In this document: positions 42,069-50,034 of the stretch, one piece after another
How positions within the stretch are numbered: position 1 is the first letter of the stretch
How the letters are laid out: every line of letters begins with the position of its first letter
Assembly (NCBI GenBank): GCA_003611875.1
Contig: RAYY01000030.1
Location: 1-62,891 of the forward strand
Source of the DNA: a bacterium D16-56
GTDB taxonomy: Bacteria > Bacillota > Clostridia > Lachnospirales > Lachnospiraceae
Length of the DNA: 62,891 nucleotides
Direction of reading: 5' to 3'
The notes under the pieces: generated by a model
The model's database searches: none
Seen by the model: the letters and a program-made list of their open reading frames with translations, nothing else
What the model was told of the DNA's origin: nothing
Made by a program: the position numbers and the translations under genes

Positions 42069-43256
42069 GTGGCAAATGTATTGGTGGTACATGGCGGCGG
42101 GCCCACGGCGGTGATCAACGCTTCTCTGTACGGGGTGATTGAGGAAGCGGCAGAGCAGGGCGGGATTGAGCATGTGTATGGCGCCATCGGAGGCAGTGAG
42201 GCGATTTTGAAGGAAAGGTTTCTTGACCTGGCGTCCTACCCGGAGGAGAAGCTGAAATTACTTCTGACTACTCCCGCCACGGCCATCGGTTCCTCCCGGT
42301 ATGTTCTGGAGCAGGAGGATTACGAGGCCATGAGGTCGATTTTTCAGAAGCATGACATTAAGTATGTGCTGCTGAACGGGGGCAACGGAACCATGGATAC
42401 CTGTGGAAAGATTCATCGTGCCTGTAAGGATGAGGGAATCTGTGTGGTGGGGATTCCCAAGACGATTGACAATGATATCGCCATCACAGATCATACTCCT
42501 GGGTATGGCAGCGCTGCCCGTTATCTGGCGGAGACGGTGGCAGAGGTAGGGGCGGATGTGAAGTCCCTGCCGATTCATGTGTGTGTGGTGGAGGCCATGG
42601 GACGGAACGCGGGATGGATTACCGCATCTTCGGCGTTAGCTAGGAAAAAGCCGGGGGATGCCCCCCATCTAATTTATCTGCCGGAGAGGCCCTTTCATGA
42701 GGAGGAATTTTTGGAGGATGTGAAACGGCTTTATGAGGAAAAGGGGGGCGTGGTGGTGGTGGCCAGCGAGGGCCTTAAGGATGAATCCGGCAAGCCCATT
42801 GTGCCTCCTATTTTCCAGACAGGAAGATCCGTCTACTATGGGGATGTGAGCGCTTATCTGGCAGAGCTGGTGATCAAGAAGCTGGGAATCAAAGCCAGAA
42901 GCGAGAAACCGGGCATCTGCGGCCGGGCATCCATCAAGCTTCAGTCTCCGGTAGACCGGGACGAAGCGGTGCTGGCGGGCCGGGAGGCTCTGAAGGCGGC
43001 CATGCGGGGCGAAGGCGGCAAAATGGCGGGCTTTATCCGTGAGGAGACTCCGGACGGCAGTTACCGCATCTCGGTGCGCATGATTCCCATTGAGGAGGTT
43101 ATGCTCTATGAGCGGGTAGTTCCGGAGGAATATATCAATGAACGGGGCAATGATGTGAAAGAAGGGTTTGTTCAGTGGTGTAAGCCCTTGATTGGAGCAG
43201 AGGTTCCGGAGTTTATTGATTTCCAGGATTTGTACCAGGAGAAAGAGAAGGAGTGA
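42069..43256 (+). CDS. pfkA: 6-phosphofructokinase family protein
   Basis: This 395-residue protein has HGGGPTAVINASLYGVIEEA at the N-terminus, LLNGGNGTMDTCGK, VGIPKTIDNDIAITDHTPG with the catalytic Asp pair, and VVEAMGRNAGWITASSALA. It phosphorylates fructose-6-phosphate or a related ketose phosphate. The phosphoryl-donor positions are mixed: Gly in GGNGT (ATP-like) but Lys in PKTIDND (PPi-like). Donor choice therefore cannot be called, and the substrate may differ from classic PFK. The start is GTG 42069 with AAAGGAGAAT upstream. The triose-phosphate isomerase gene follows after 4 bases, so they are one operon. Confidence 0.88.
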   Translation: MANVLVVHGGGPTAVINASLYGVIEEAAEQGGIEHVYGAIGGSEAILKERFLDLASYPEEKLKLLLTTPATAIGSSRYVLEQEDYEAMRSIFQKHDIKYVLLNGGNGTMDTCGKIHRACKDEGICVVGIPKTIDNDIAITDHTPGYGSAARYLAETVAEVGADVKSLPIHVCVVEAMGRNAGWITASSALARKKPGDAPHLIYLPERPFHEEEFLEDVKRLYEEKGGVVVVASEGLKDESGKPIVPPIFQTGRSVYYGDVSAYLAELVIKKLGIKARSEKPGICGRASIKLQSPVDRDEAVLAGREALKAAMRGEGGKMAGFIREETPDGSYRISVRMIPIEEVMLYERVVPEEYINERGNDVKEGFVQWCKPLIGAEVPEFIDFQDLYQEKEKE

Positions 43257-43260
43257 AAGC

Positions 43261-44097
43261 ATGAAGCATATCTTTTTGAATCTGAAACGTTTTGACATCC
43301 CAAAGGAGTTAGGAGGGGTAAATGCCATTGCTCCTATTGAGCAGTGGGGAAGCTATATTGTAGAGCACACACAGGAACAGTTAAAGAAGTATGAGGGGGA
43401 TGAGGTGGAGTTTGCCATGTATTTCCCGGAGGCTCATCTGATTCCGGCAGTGTCAGCCCTCTGCGAGAACAGCCCGGTGAAGGTGGGGTGCCAGGGCGTG
43501 TACCGGGATGATACGGCAGTGGGAGGCAATTTCGGGGCCTTCACCGCCAACCGGACAGCCAATGCAGTGAAAGCCATGGGGTGCGTCACCACCATTATCG
43601 GTCACTGCGAGGAGCGCCGGGACAAGGCAGGTATTTTAGCGGAGGCTGGGGTAAGTGACACGGCTGCGGTAAACCGTCTTTTGAACAAGGAGATTCAGGC
43701 AGCGGTGAAGGCAGGGCTTTCCGTGCTGTATTGTATCGGAGAGACCTCAGAGGAGCAGGAGCGGTGGCAGGAGGTGCTTAAAGAGCAGCTTGAGACAGGT
43801 CTGGCAGGGGCGGACAGGAAAAAGGTTACGATTGCCTATGAACCGGTGTGGGCTATCGGGCCGGGTAAGGTGCCGCCGGATAAAGAGTATATCACCAAGA
43901 TCGGGACATTTGTGAAGGAAGCGACAGGCGGTATGGATGTGGTGTACGGCGGCGGGCTTAAGACGGATAATGCCAAGATGCTGGCCTCTGTTCCGGTGAT
44001 GGACGGGGGGCTGATTGCCCTGACTCGGTTCTCCGGAGAGATCGGATATTATCCGGAGGAGTATCTGGATATTATCCGGACTTATATGGGAAAATAA
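43261..44097 (+). CDS. tpiA: Triose-phosphate isomerase family protein, divergent paralogue
   Basis: The 278-residue barrel has the N-terminal catalytic Lys in FLNLKRFDIP, the catalytic His in TTIIGHCEERRDKAG, and the catalytic Glu in AYEPVWAIGPGKVPPDKEYI. Canonical TIMs read GHSERR; here the loop is GHCEERR, one residue longer, and the protein is about 25 residues longer than usual. This points to a specialised paralogue working with the adjacent kinase and aldolase. It likely interconverts dihydroxyacetone phosphate and glyceraldehyde-3-phosphate or a related pair. ATG 43261 follows GAAGGAG and lies 4 bases after pfkA. Confidence 0.85.
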   Translation: MKHIFLNLKRFDIPKELGGVNAIAPIEQWGSYIVEHTQEQLKKYEGDEVEFAMYFPEAHLIPAVSALCENSPVKVGCQGVYRDDTAVGGNFGAFTANRTANAVKAMGCVTTIIGHCEERRDKAGILAEAGVSDTAAVNRLLNKEIQAAVKAGLSVLYCIGETSEEQERWQEVLKEQLETGLAGADRKKVTIAYEPVWAIGPGKVPPDKEYITKIGTFVKEATGGMDVVYGGGLKTDNAKMLASVPVMDGGLIALTRFSGEIGYYPEEYLDIIRTYMGK

Positions 44098-44180
44098 CAG
44101 GAGACAGGCTTATAGTAAAGTAATGATAAGTATTGCACAGACGATATGAAATTTGCTGACAGTAAAGAAGGAGGTATTTT

Positions 44181-45674
44181 ATGAAGCTTGCATTTGAGTA
44201 CGGACAGGGAATGATGACAGCGGAGCTGCCGGATTCTACAGATGTGTTTATTCCAGGGGAGACGGTTCCTGATCCCCCTTGCATTCCGGAGGATCAGATT
44301 GAGGCAAAAACATTGGAGTCCATCCGCAATCCCATGGGCATGGAGCCCCTTTCCAAGCTGGCTCACAAGGGCTCTAAGGTCACGATTATCTTCCCGGACC
44401 GGGTAAAGGGGGGAGAGCAGCCTGCTTCCCATCGAAAGGTTTCCATCCGGCTGATTCTGCAGGAATTGTATGATGCGGGAGTAGAGAAGAAGGACATTCT
44501 GCTGATCTGCTCCAACGGGCTTCATCGAAAGAACACGGAGCAGGAGATCCGGGGGGTACTGGGAAATGAGCTGTTTAACGAGTTCTGGTACACCCATCAG
44601 ATCATTAACCATGACAGTGAAGACTATGATCATCTGGTGGATTTGGGAACTACCCGCAGGGGAGACCCGGTACTGATGAACAAGTATGTGTATGACAGCG
44701 ATGTGGCGATTCTCATCGGACATACCCAGGGGAATCCCTATGGGGGATATTCCGGCGGCTATAAGCACTGTGCCACGGGGATTACCCATTGGCGTTCCAT
44801 TGCTTCCCACCATGTGCCGGAGGTTATGCACCGGCAGGATTTTACACCGGTGAGCGGCGCTTCCCTGATGCGTACCAAGTTTGACGAGATCGGGCAGCAC
44901 ATGGAGGAGTGCATGGGGAAGAAATTCTTCTGCTGTGATGCGGTGCTGGATACAAAATCCCGTCAGATTGAGATTAACAGCGGCTATGCCAAAGTGATGC
45001 AGCCCCATTCCTGGGTAACGGCAGACAAGCGTACCTATGTGCCCTGGGCAGAGAAGAAATATGATGTGATGATATTTGGCATGCCCCAGTTTTTCCACTA
45101 TGGAGAGGGCATGGGCACCAATCCGATTATGCTGATGCAGGCCATCTCAGCCCAGGTGATCCGCCATAAGAGAGTGATGAGCGATAAGTGTGTGATTATC
45201 TGTTCTTCCATCTGCAACGGGTATTTCCACGATGAGCTGTGGCCATACACCAGGGAAATGTATGAGATGTTCCAGAAGGACTACATGAATACCTTGCCGG
45301 ACATGAACCGGTATGGGGAGTATTTTGCCACCAATGAGGAATATATCCGCAAGTACCGGTTCTGCAATGCTTTCCATCCCTTCCATGGATTTTCCATGAT
45401 CAGTTGCGGACATATTGCGGAAATGAATACTTCAGCTATCTATGTGTGCGGCGCCCAGGAGCCGGGGTTTGCCCGCGGAATGGGCTTAAAGACAAGGGCC
45501 ACCATTGAGGAGGCGTTAGAGGATGCCAAAAAGAAGTTTGTGGGGCAAAACCCCAATATTCTGGCGCTGCCTCAGACCTTTAAGCTCAGTGCGGTCCATC
45601 TGATGATGAAGGGGGAGGTCTATAACGGCAAGGGTGCAGAGGACTGTCATTGCGCGGCTCATATGCATGGGTAG
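44181..45674 (+). CDS. LarA-family (DUF2088) nickel-dependent racemase/epimerase
   Basis: This 497-residue LarA homologue has VTIIFPDRVKGGEQPASHRK (equivalent of the DRTRP loop), ICSNGLHRKNTEQE (the His region used in catalysis), and YGGYSGGYKHCATGITHWRS (region of the Lys that binds the nickel-pincer cofactor). Family members racemise lactate or epimerise sugar acids such as gluconate or malate analogues, using a nickel-pincer nucleotide made by LarB, LarC and LarE, none of which is here. AAGGAGGT precedes the ATG. Its place between tpiA and a class II aldolase suggests a C2 epimerase of a sugar acid or hydroxy acid. Confidence 0.82.
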   Translation: MKLAFEYGQGMMTAELPDSTDVFIPGETVPDPPCIPEDQIEAKTLESIRNPMGMEPLSKLAHKGSKVTIIFPDRVKGGEQPASHRKVSIRLILQELYDAGVEKKDILLICSNGLHRKNTEQEIRGVLGNELFNEFWYTHQIINHDSEDYDHLVDLGTTRRGDPVLMNKYVYDSDVAILIGHTQGNPYGGYSGGYKHCATGITHWRSIASHHVPEVMHRQDFTPVSGASLMRTKFDEIGQHMEECMGKKFFCCDAVLDTKSRQIEINSGYAKVMQPHSWVTADKRTYVPWAEKKYDVMIFGMPQFFHYGEGMGTNPIMLMQAISAQVIRHKRVMSDKCVIICSSICNGYFHDELWPYTREMYEMFQKDYMNTLPDMNRYGEYFATNEEYIRKYRFCNAFHPFHGFSMISCGHIAEMNTSAIYVCGAQEPGFARGMGLKTRATIEEALEDAKKKFVGQNPNILALPQTFKLSAVHLMMKGEVYNGKGAEDCHCAAHMHG

Positions 45675-45767
45675 GAACAGGGAAATATAGGTTCGATTTC
45701 TGACCCGCATATGGGAAGCGGTTACATGCACGGGCAGGAGCAAATAAGAGAAAGAGAGGGGTAAATT

Positions 45768-46916
45768 ATGCCATTAATTCCACTGCGTCCGTTATTGGAG
45801 GCAACGGTTAAATACGGTTTTGGACAGGGTGCATTTAATGTTAATGCGGTGGCCCAGGCCAAGGCAGCCATTGAGGTCCATGAGATGTTCCGCTCAGCGG
45901 CGATTCTCCAGGGGGCAGACTTAGCCAACGGGTTTATGGGCGGAAGATGTGATTTTATGAACGCAACCTTGGAGGATAAAAAGGCAGGGGCAAAGAATAT
46001 TGCCGATGCGGTGAAAAAGTACGGGGCAGATTCTAAGATTCCCATTGTGCTTCATTTAGACCACGGAAGGGATTTCGATTCCTGCGCGGCAGCGATTGAG
46101 GGCGGGTATACGTCTGTGATGATTGACGGATCCTCCCTGCCTTTTAAGGAGAACATGGAGCTGACCAGGGAAGTGGTAAAATATGCCCACGCCCGGGGGG
46201 TCAGTGTGGAAGGAGAGCTGGGTGTGCTGGCCGGTGTGGAGGATCATGTATTCTCTGCAGCTTCCACCTACACCAATCCATTGGATGCAGTGGAATTTTT
46301 CAAAAACACAGAGGTGGATGCTCTGGCCATTTCCTATGGCACCATGCATGGGGCTTCCAAGGGCAAGAATGTAAAGCTGAGGAAGGAGATTGCCGTTGCC
46401 ATCCGGGAATGTATGAATCATCAGGGGATTTTCGGTGCTCTGGTGTCCCATGGATCTTCTACAGTGCCTAAATATATTGTGGATGAGATCAATGGTTTGG
46501 GAGGGGAGCTTTCCAACACCTATGGTATTTCTATCGAGGAGCTGAAGGCAGCGATTCCCTGCGGAATCAGCAAGATTAACGTGGATACGGATATCCGCCT
46601 GGCAGTGACCCGGAATATGAAGGAGCTGTTTGCTGAATATCCTGAGAAACGAACCAGTGCTTCCATTGGCGGTATCTATGAGCTTTTGGAGACAAAGAAG
46701 AACCAGTTTGATCCCCGGGCATTTCTGCCGCCCATCATGGACACGGTAATGTACGGAAATATTCCGGACGAGGATGTGGCTGCTATCGTGGACTGTGTGG
46801 AGCGGGGAGTGAAGGAAGTGGTTGGAACCTTGATCGTGCAGTTTGGTTCCTTTGGCAAGGCACCCCTTGTGGAGCAGGTCAGTTTAGATGAGATGGCAGA
46901 GCGGTACAAAAAGTAG
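45768..46916 (+). CDS. Class II (zinc) fructose-bisphosphate aldolase family protein
   Basis: The 382-residue barrel has HLDHGRDFDSC with the catalytic Asp and zinc His, VSVEGELGVLAGVEDHVF, ISYGTMHGASKGKN and GALVSHGSS with further zinc ligands, and INVDTDIRLAVTRNMKELF for phosphate binding. It splits a ketose bisphosphate or 1-phosphate into dihydroxyacetone phosphate and an aldehyde. RBS GAGAGGGG is upstream. It is longer than GatY/KbaY (about 285) and close to the long class IIA/B forms. It closes the pfk-tpi-larA cluster; a stem-loop follows. Confidence 0.87.
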   Translation: MPLIPLRPLLEATVKYGFGQGAFNVNAVAQAKAAIEVHEMFRSAAILQGADLANGFMGGRCDFMNATLEDKKAGAKNIADAVKKYGADSKIPIVLHLDHGRDFDSCAAAIEGGYTSVMIDGSSLPFKENMELTREVVKYAHARGVSVEGELGVLAGVEDHVFSAASTYTNPLDAVEFFKNTEVDALAISYGTMHGASKGKNVKLRKEIAVAIRECMNHQGIFGALVSHGSSTVPKYIVDEINGLGGELSNTYGISIEELKAAIPCGISKINVDTDIRLAVTRNMKELFAEYPEKRTSASIGGIYELLETKKNQFDPRAFLPPIMDTVMYGNIPDEDVAAIVDCVERGVKEVVGTLIVQFGSFGKAPLVEQVSLDEMAERYKK

Positions 46917-46927
46917 GTGATAAGATG

Positions 46928-46980
46928 GGAACGGTAACAGCCCGGAATTGACTTTTGGCGGGCTTTATCGTTCCTCTTTG
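46928..46980 (+). terminator. Stem-loop terminator of the pfk-tpi-larA-aldolase operon
   Basis: GGAACG/CGTTCC encloses AGCCCG/CGGGCT; a short T-rich tail (TCTTTG) follows. Confidence 0.55.
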
Positions 46981-46992
46981 TATCAGTGAGCC

Positions 46993-47027
46993 AGTGTGCT
47001 GTCCAGATATAATCTGGACAGCACACT
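46993..47027. promoter_or_regulatory. 35-nt near-perfect palindrome, possible operator or hairpin
   Basis: AGTGTGCTGTCCAGAT and ATCTGGACAGCACACT are exact 16-base complements around a 3-base ATA centre, 39 bases before the AI-2E gene start. There is no T tract. Confidence 0.6.
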
Positions 47028-47065
47028 AGATATTATTGGGAAGAAAAGAGTTTAAGAGGAAGGCT

Positions 47066-48250
47066 ATGGACACAAAAACAAAACAAAATTTATTGGTAAC
47101 AGTTGTTGGAATCAGCCTGTTTGCAGCACTGATGAATCTGCCGTTTGTGCTGAGGCTTGCGGGAAAAATCCTGGATTTGCTGCTTCCTGTCATTGCCGGA
47201 GGTATTTTGGCATTATTTATCAGCGTTCCGGCAAATGGAGTGAAAAAGCGGCTGAAAGGGCTTTTAAAAAGTAGGAAAGCGCAGTCTTCTGACAGCCAGC
47301 TTTGGAATATCAGTCTTGTGGTTACCGTAATCTCTATCCTGCTTGTGTTTCTTTTAGTTTTGATTTTGCTTGTTCCGGAAATCACCCGCTCGTTGGAGAG
47401 TCTGTATATCCAGGTGAAAGCCAGTATTCCGGGTTGGCTTGAATATTTAAACGGACAGGAGCTGAATATCGAGTGGATGGAGGAGTGGGTTTCCGGCATT
47501 GATTTTGAGAAGGTTATGCAGAATATTTCTAATGGTATGGATGTGGTGTTTGGAAATATTCTGAGTGCTGTTTCCTTCACGGTTAATATTCTTGTGACAG
47601 GTGTATTTGCCGCAATTATCTGCATCTATATGCTGTCAGAAAAGGAGCGGTTAGGCAGACATTCCCGGAAATTAATCCATGCCTATTTAAAGCCGGTATG
47701 GGAGGAGAGGATCCTTCATTTCTGCGCAGTATTTTACCGTTCTTTTACAAACTTTTTGTCCAGTCAGTGCTTTGAGGCTGTGATTTTGGGAATCCTCATG
47801 TTTCTGGCTTTTACACTGTTCCGGCTGCCTTACGGCAATCTGGTGGGCATGCTGACAGCAGTATGCGCCATCATTCCCTATGTAGGCGCCTTGATTTCCT
47901 GTGCTGTCAGTGCATTTCTCACCCTGCTGATTGCTCCTTCTGCTGTGATCCGGTGTTTGATTGTATATTTGGCGGTGCAGTTTGTTGAAAATCAGTTTAT
48001 CTATCCACGGGTGGTAGGAGGATCGGTAGGGCTTCCTCCCCTTTACACTCTGATTGCTGCCATGATTGGAGGGGAGCTTTTCGGTATTATGGGAATCATC
48101 TTTTTCATTCCTCTGACAGCGGTTGTCATTGAGCTTGTAAAAGAAGATGCGGCTCATCGGGCAAAGGAGAAAAAAGAGAGCCTGGAGCGTTGCTCTGACA
48201 ATATGTATAATAAAAAAATATATAAAAAATCTAAAAAAATCATTAACTAA
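47066..48250 (+). CDS. AI-2E family transporter
   Basis: This 394-residue membrane protein (ATG 47066 after GAGGAAGG) has eight or so membrane segments with the family end motif LVEN-like LAVQFVENQFIYPRVVGGSV, GLPPLYTLIAAMIGGELFGI and the final PLTAVVIELV. The family includes the AI-2 exporter TqsA and Na+/H+ antiporters, so the substrate is open. It is flanked by the 35-nt palindrome upstream and a strong promoter for the PTS gene downstream. The C-terminal tail is rich in Lys and Ile and AT-rich. Confidence 0.85.
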   Translation: MDTKTKQNLLVTVVGISLFAALMNLPFVLRLAGKILDLLLPVIAGGILALFISVPANGVKKRLKGLLKSRKAQSSDSQLWNISLVVTVISILLVFLLVLILLVPEITRSLESLYIQVKASIPGWLEYLNGQELNIEWMEEWVSGIDFEKVMQNISNGMDVVFGNILSAVSFTVNILVTGVFAAIICIYMLSEKERLGRHSRKLIHAYLKPVWEERILHFCAVFYRSFTNFLSSQCFEAVILGILMFLAFTLFRLPYGNLVGMLTAVCAIIPYVGALISCAVSAFLTLLIAPSAVIRCLIVYLAVQFVENQFIYPRVVGGSVGLPPLYTLIAAMIGGELFGIMGIIFFIPLTAVVIELVKEDAAHRAKEKKESLERCSDNMYNKKIYKKSKKIIN

Positions 48251-48265
48251 ATATAAATAAAAATA

Positions 48266-48294
48266 TTGACATTATAAAATATGACTGATATAAT
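48266..48294 (+). promoter_or_regulatory. Consensus promoter of the PTS gene
   Basis: TTGACA (48266-48271), 17-base spacer, TATAAT (48289-48294). It leaves a leader of about 160 bases before ATG 48465, in which no further gene was seen. Confidence 0.85.
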
Positions 48295-48464
48295 AAGTAA
48301 TGAATTGAAAAAAATAGTAAAGTTGTACAAAAGATGAAGGCGCAAGAATGGTGCCAGAAAACATTTTCCATGGAAAGAAAACGAAAACGAAAATGAAGGT
48401 CTGCGTTTCAAAGCAGATTTTTATGATTACCACCAAATTTTTTATTATGGAGAGGAGGATATCT

Positions 48465-49931
48465 ATGAAGTATCTTCAGAAACTGGGGAAAGCTTTAATG
48501 CTCCCTGTGGCGTGTCTCCCCATTTGCGGTATCTTAATGGGATTTGGTTACTTATTCTGCCCGGCTTCCATGCAGGGCGGCGATATTGTCGGTTTTGTGC
48601 CGAAGCTGGGACTGTTTTTGGTGAAGGCAGGCGGAGCGCTGATTGACAATATGGCAATTTTGTTTGTAATTGGTGTTGGTGTTGGGATGTCAGAAGACAA
48701 TGACGGAACCGGCGGTCTGGCGGCCCTGGCTTCCTGGCTGATGATAACTACTTTGTTGTCCACAGGTTTTGTGACCACCCTGTTTCCGTCGATTGCCGAG
48801 AATCCGGATAAGGTGTTGGCATTTGATAAGATTGCCAATCCCTTTATCGGAATTTTATCCGGTGTAATCGGTTCCTCATGCTACAACCGCTTTAAGAGGA
48901 CCAAACTTCCTAACTGGCTGTCGTTCTTCAGCGGCAAGCGGTGTGTGGCCATTGTGGCAGGAGTGGTTTCCATTCTGGCTTCTGTGGTATTGCTGTTTAT
49001 ATGGCCGGTGGTGTTTGGCGTGTTGATCGCAGTTGGTAATGGGATTATCGGAATGGATGCCATTGGAGCCGGTATCTATGCGTTCCTGAACCGTTTGCTG
49101 ATTCCTACCGGGCTGCATCACGCCCTCAACAATGTTTTCTGGTTCGATACCATCGGATTAGGAGATTTGAGTCATTTCTGGGCAGGCGAGACTTCGGCAG
49201 ATGTGAGCTGGTCTTTGGGAATGTACATGTCAGGGTTCTTCCCCTGTATGATGTTTGGTATTCCGGGAGCTGCTTTGGCTATGGTACATTGTGCTAAACC
49301 TGAGAAGCGGGATGTGGCAGTAGGTCTGGTTGCCTCCGCAGCGATTTGTGCGTTTATCTGCGGCGTTACAGAGCCTTTTGAATTTGGATTTATGTTCCTG
49401 GCTCCGGCTTTGTATGTGGTATATGCGCTGCTGTACGGAATTTTTACTACAATTACCGTAATGCTTGGCTTCCGCGCCGGATTCTCTTTCTCGGCAGGCG
49501 GTACAGACCTTCTGTTCTCCGCAACCCTGCCGGCAGCTGCGAAAACATGGTTGATTCTGCCTCTTGGAATAGCGGCCTTCGCGGTATTTTATCTGGTGTT
49601 CCGTTTTGCCATTACGGCCTGGAATCTGAAAACTCCGGGACGTGAGGATGACGAGGAAGATGAACTGAAGGTAGTGCTGGCTAATGATAACTTTACCCAG
49701 ATAGCAGAAATTATTCTGGAAGGTGTGGGCGGCAAGGAGAACTTAGCTTCCATTGACAACTGTATCACACGTCTGCGTCTGGAGGTAGTGGATAATACCA
49801 AGGTGGATGAAAAGAAGATTAAGTCAGCCGGAGTGGCTGGAGTGATTCGTCCCGGAAAGACCAGCGTGCAGGTTGTGATCGGCACACAGGTCCAGTTCGT
49901 AGCAGATGAATTTAAGAAACTTTGTAAGTAA
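48465..49931 (+). CDS. PTS glucose-family EIICB component
   Basis: The 488-residue protein has an EIIC membrane domain (KYLQKLGKALMLPVACLPIC at the start, ten or so segments, GVTEPFEFGFMFLAPALYVV carrying the substrate loop, PTGLHHALNNVFW). It ends with an EIIB domain whose Cys in DNCITRLRLEV is the phospho-acceptor. It imports and phosphorylates a hexose or N-acetylhexosamine using EIIA from elsewhere. ATG 48465 with GAGAGGAGG is chosen over starts up to 39 codons upstream. The stop codon TAA lies inside the GTAAACCTG start of a short two-hairpin repeat copy. Confidence 0.9.
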   Translation: MKYLQKLGKALMLPVACLPICGILMGFGYLFCPASMQGGDIVGFVPKLGLFLVKAGGALIDNMAILFVIGVGVGMSEDNDGTGGLAALASWLMITTLLSTGFVTTLFPSIAENPDKVLAFDKIANPFIGILSGVIGSSCYNRFKRTKLPNWLSFFSGKRCVAIVAGVVSILASVVLLFIWPVVFGVLIAVGNGIIGMDAIGAGIYAFLNRLLIPTGLHHALNNVFWFDTIGLGDLSHFWAGETSADVSWSLGMYMSGFFPCMMFGIPGAALAMVHCAKPEKRDVAVGLVASAAICAFICGVTEPFEFGFMFLAPALYVVYALLYGIFTTITVMLGFRAGFSFSAGGTDLLFSATLPAAAKTWLILPLGIAAFAVFYLVFRFAITAWNLKTPGREDDEEDELKVVLANDNFTQIAEIILEGVGGKENLASIDNCITRLRLEVVDNTKVDEKKIKSAGVAGVIRPGKTSVQVVIGTQVQFVADEFKKLCK

Positions 49932-49963
49932 ACCTGTATGTGCCCGGCAGCGGGCACACTGCC
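49928..49963 (+). repeat. Short, compacted copy of the two-hairpin repeat
   Basis: GTAAACCTGTATGTGCCCGG, then CAGCGGGCACACTGCC. Hairpin A is collapsed to TGTGCCCG-gcag-CGGGCACA with a 4-base loop. It supplies the PTS stop codon. Confidence 0.65.
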
Positions 49964-50021
49964 AAAAGCTCCTTTTTGGTAAGAATGGTCATCACTGCAT
50001 TCTTACCGAAAAGGAGCTTTT
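49964..50021. terminator. Strong bidirectional terminator
   Basis: AAAAGCTCCTTTTTGGTAAG pairs with CTTACCGAAAAGGAGCTTTT (the extra C at the tip aside), with A and T runs on both flanks. It serves the PTS gene and the converging Sel1 gene. Confidence 0.85.
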
Positions 50022-50034
50022 ATCACTGCCGGTA

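Noticed and set aside
43192-43260. Upstream extension of the TIM gene overlapping pfkA
   Set aside because: ATG 43261 has a ribosome site and matches the TIM N-terminus; the upstream codons are in pfkA sequence.
44082-45098. 338-codon minus-strand frame opposite larA
   Set aside because: The plus strand encodes a full LarA-family protein with conserved motifs; the opposite frame has no family features.
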